Assembly: GCA_963719855.1 (NCBI GenBank)
Contig: CAVRDK010000004.1
Coordinates: 372,001 to 436,000, forward strand
Length of the DNA stretch: 64,000 nt
Source: CAIQPV01 sp963719855
GTDB taxonomy: Bacteria; Pseudomonadota; Gammaproteobacteria; Burkholderiales; Gallionellaceae
Direction of reading: 5' to 3'
Each line of letters starts with the position of its first letter. The first letter of the stretch is position 1. The position numbers and the translations under genes are program-made. The notes beneath the pieces are model-generated. The model was not told the origin of the DNA. It did not search any database and was given only the letters and a program-made list of their open reading frames with translations. Below are positions 61,655 through 64,000 of the stretch, piece by piece.

Positions 61655-62647
61655 ATGAAGCACGCCAAGTTTTTTTCAATCCTCGTGTTTGCAACCATGA
61701 CACTCTATGGTGCAGCAGGATTCTATTTCCTGCCTCTTGCAAGCTTTCAGGGAGACTTGACGAGAATGGGCATGCTGCCCGAGTCGCAGTTCGGCTGGAC
61801 CAAAAAGCAGCCCGCCATCGACACGGCTTTCATGCATCAATCCTCTTGGAAGGAAGCCGACGTGCTGGTAGTTGGTGACAGCTTCTCCGATGGACGCATC
61901 TGGCAAACCGTCTTGACAAGAGCGGGACTGCATGTGCGCACCGAAGCATGGGACAGTGTGCGTGGGGTTTGTGTGGATTTCATGCCTTGGTTGCGCGAGC
62001 AGGGATTCACCGGCAAGTACATCGTATTTGAGACGATAGAGCGCAACATTGTCGATGGGTTAGCAAAATCAGTCACTTGCCAACATATGCAACCCCATTC
62101 CAGTATTAACACCGACAGCCCCCGCAGCCCGCCACCGCTATCGTTCGATCCGAAACGAGGAGACTATTCCGGACGCTTTTCCATCGGCATCCAAACTCAG
62201 ATGAATGTTTGGAAATATGAACACGCAAGCCGCTTGCCGAATTTTGCCAGCCTGGAACTGTTGAATGGCGCCAGACTGGCACGGGTCAAGAACGGCTGCG
62301 AATTGTTCAGCCATGCTCGCTGCAACGATGCACTATTCCTGGCGGAAGAAAATGCTGAGGATTTGCCCATAAGCGCGCTGGATAATGTCGAAAAGCTCAA
62401 CTTACGCATGCCCGGCATCACTCCCATCTGGGCCTTCGTTCCCAATAAATCTACCGCCTACCTCTACCCAGACAAAAAGTTCTGGAACGAGGCGGAGCAA
62501 CGCTTTCATGCGCCGAATATACTCAGATCATTCCGGCAGGCCATCGCCGCCAACACAGTCGATCTCTACCCGGCAAATAACACGCATGTATCCACTACAG
62601 GCTATTTGCTATTGGGCGAGGCAATTTACCATAGCATGCATCATTGA
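61655..62647 (+). CDS. SGNH/AlgJ-like partner of the second MBOAT protein
   Basis: 330 residues starting 3 bp after the MBOAT stop. Signal-anchor at about 5-25. VLVVGDSFSDGRIWQ holds the GDS block with the candidate catalytic Ser, and NNTHVSTTGYLLLGEAIY holds a candidate His block. Sequence differs strongly from the partner of the first copy, so the two modules may act on different substrates. Confidence 0.78.
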   Translation: MKHAKFFSILVFATMTLYGAAGFYFLPLASFQGDLTRMGMLPESQFGWTKKQPAIDTAFMHQSSWKEADVLVVGDSFSDGRIWQTVLTRAGLHVRTEAWDSVRGVCVDFMPWLREQGFTGKYIVFETIERNIVDGLAKSVTCQHMQPHSSINTDSPRSPPPLSFDPKRGDYSGRFSIGIQTQMNVWKYEHASRLPNFASLELLNGARLARVKNGCELFSHARCNDALFLAEENAEDLPISALDNVEKLNLRMPGITPIWAFVPNKSTAYLYPDKKFWNEAEQRFHAPNILRSFRQAIAANTVDLYPANNTHVSTTGYLLLGEAIYHSMHH

Positions 62648-62686
62648 TAAGGTGCGTAGTGGGGACATTTACTTGCCGACTTATGA

Positions 62687-63751
62687 ATGAACATGGACAG
62701 CATAACAACCACCATAAAACCTTGTTGCGATCTCTGCGGAGCCGCAGGAACGCTCGTGCAGAGCGACGTGCTGGATCCGGACGGCGTCATTTCGGGCGGC
62801 TGGGGTTTCAGGAAATGCAGCGACCCCGAGTGCGGTATTTACTGGCTGGACCCTGCGCCCGTTGAGGACGAGCTATGGAAGGCATACACCAGCTACCACA
62901 CACATACTAGAGATACTTCCGGCAAGCTTGAAAGAGGCATGCTCAGCCTGATCAATCGGCTTTTCAAACTGGCGTTGCTGCCCGTGTGGATGGCAAATGG
63001 ACTACGGCGGGAGATGAAGCAATTAAGGTTTATGACGCTTAAATATGAACCTGCGGGCAAACTGCTCGATGTAGGGTGTGGAGCCGGGAGATTCCTCAAC
63101 CGGATGAGAAAACGCGGCTGGGAAGTGGAAGGCATAGATTTTGATCCGCAAGCGGCGAATAAAGTCATGGCGCGCTACGGAATTAAAACTCACATTGGAG
63201 ACTTGGCCGCATGTGCGTTGCCAGCAGACTCTTATGATGTCATTACCATGAGCCAAGCCGTGGAGCATTTTTACGATCCGCGCGCCGTTCTATCGGAATG
63301 CTTACGCATCCTTAAATCGGGCGGAAAATTAATTATCACCACCCCCAATGTCAACAGTATGGGTGCCGCCGAATTCGGTGCTTATTGGCGCGGCTGGGAA
63401 GCACCTAGGCATTTGCACCTGTTTTCCACTGAAGCATTGAAACACCTCACGCAAACGTGCGGTTTCGAAGTGATCGAAGCGCGCACCTATTCATCGGACT
63501 CCGCCGGAGTGTACCGCGTGAGCAAATCCAGCCAGATGAAAGCAGGCGGAAAAATTTCTTTTTTTGACCGCCTGTGGCTACTCGGTTGGGGATATTACAA
63601 AGAGTTGCGTGAATACCAAAAACAACGAACCGCTCTCAATACCGGGCAAAACGTTCTTATTTGTGCATGCAAGCCATCTCCATTAGATTCTAAGTCACCC
63701 TTGAAAGACCAAATTCTGGGAAAGCTTAAACACCTAAGCTTTTTTAATTAG
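62687..63751 (+). CDS. Class I SAM-dependent methyltransferase with N-terminal zinc motif
   Basis: 354 residues. The N-terminus has CCDLCG and KCSDPECG, a likely zinc-binding knuckle as in sugar C-methyltransferase-like proteins. The Methyltransf_23-type domain has LLDVGCGAGRFLNRMRKRG (motif I), DVITMSQAVEHFYDP and LKSGGKLIITTPN. Probably modifies a sugar or lipid of the surface polymer. ATG 62693 is an alternative start. Confidence 0.88.
   Translation: MNMDSITTTIKPCCDLCGAAGTLVQSDVLDPDGVISGGWGFRKCSDPECGIYWLDPAPVEDELWKAYTSYHTHTRDTSGKLERGMLSLINRLFKLALLPVWMANGLRREMKQLRFMTLKYEPAGKLLDVGCGAGRFLNRMRKRGWEVEGIDFDPQAANKVMARYGIKTHIGDLAACALPADSYDVITMSQAVEHFYDPRAVLSECLRILKSGGKLIITTPNVNSMGAAEFGAYWRGWEAPRHLHLFSTEALKHLTQTCGFEVIEARTYSSDSAGVYRVSKSSQMKAGGKISFFDRLWLLGWGYYKELREYQKQRTALNTGQNVLICACKPSPLDSKSPLKDQILGKLKHLSFFN
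63722..63746 (+). terminator. Weak terminator at the methyltransferase end
   Basis: AAGCTTA and TAAGCTT (63722-63741) form a 7-bp stem followed by a run of T. It overlaps the last codons of the methyltransferase and lies before a convergent gene. Confidence 0.5.
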
Positions 63752-63795
63752 TAGATGATTCTATTGTTATAGAACGGGATCGAACTTCGAAGCGC

Positions 63796-64000
63796 TCAAT
63801 GTTCAGTTTCTGTCGACAATTCCCGGATTGCCGCAATGACGTCGGCTGCCGGAAGCTCCTGCAGGCAAGCGCTCAGGCTGGTGGTATGGTGATCGCAGCC
63901 TTCCAGAATGCACGGTACGCAGTCACTCTCACCCTGCAGCAGCATTACGTTGTTAACACGCTGGGTACCTTTCATCCGGTAAGGATTGCGGTCTTCCTCA
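63796..64000 (-). CDS. GT9 heptosyltransferase-like protein (C-terminus only)
   Basis: Open frame from the window edge to a stop at 63796, 67 codons. The visible part reads NPYRMKGTQRVNNVMLLQGE, then CVPCILEGCDHH and CLQEL...VIAAI. Cysteine-containing C-termini of this form occur in ADP-heptose LPS heptosyltransferases of family GT9. The N-terminus lies outside the window. Context in an LPS region supports the call. Confidence 0.65.
   Translation of the reverse strand, partial: EEDRNPYRMKGTQRVNNVMLLQGESDCVPCILEGCDHHTTSLSACLQELPAADVIAAIRELSTETEH

Overview
This 64 kb window comes from a chromosome of a betaproteobacterium. The gene order atpB-atpI-parB-parA-rsmG-mnmG-mnmE-yidC-yidD-rnpA-rpmH / dnaA-dnaN-gyrB is a replication-origin region. 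The CbbQ/CbbO pair, the TusA/DsrE pair, many PAS/GGDEF sensors and the ruv-tol-que blocks would suit a chemolithotroph of the Nitrosomonadales, perhaps Gallionellaceae-like. That placement is inference from gene content and recognised protein families; no database search was possible.

Layout. 1-9755 (minus strand): end of the atp operon, chromosome partition genes, tRNA/rRNA modification and the rpmH-rnpA-yidD-yidC cluster. 9756-15128 (plus): dnaA, a candidate oriC, dnaN and gyrB. Two perfect parS sites (6002 and 12720) flank dnaA. 15143-20777: a small secreted protein, a VF530/DUF2132 protein, cbbQ-cbbO, purE and purC. 20847-26439 (minus): a four-gene signalling unit made of a periplasmic binding protein, a frameshifted histidine kinase, a receiver, and a receiver-PAS-GGDEF protein. 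26545-27528: an IS5-type transposase. 27912-31297: an MCE/Mla-type lipid transport operon whose ATPase is degenerate. 31320-36503 (minus): a phytochelatin-synthase-like protein and a sensor/TusA/DsrE cluster. 36969-48475: a Crp-like regulator, yebC, ruvC-ubiA-like-ruvA-ruvB, ybgC-tolQRAB-pal-cpoB and queE-queC.

48541-52894 holds the clearest accessory system. A 4.3 kb element is integrated at a tRNA-Lys gene. It is bounded by perfect 48-bp direct repeats of the tRNA 3' end and carries an integrase, an AlpA-type regulator, a DUF2726 nuclease-like protein, small unknown genes and a rolling-circle HUH replication initiator. All its genes lie on the minus strand. It also supplies a new terminator just behind the tRNA.

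53107-64000 is an envelope polysaccharide region: msbA, an O-antigen-ligase-like protein, a GT2, two tandem MBOAT/SGNH-like modules (the first MBOAT frameshifted), a methyltransferase and the end of a heptosyltransferase-like gene. At least five dispersed palindromic repeat types lie between genes; several abut or supply start codons and ribosome-binding sequence.
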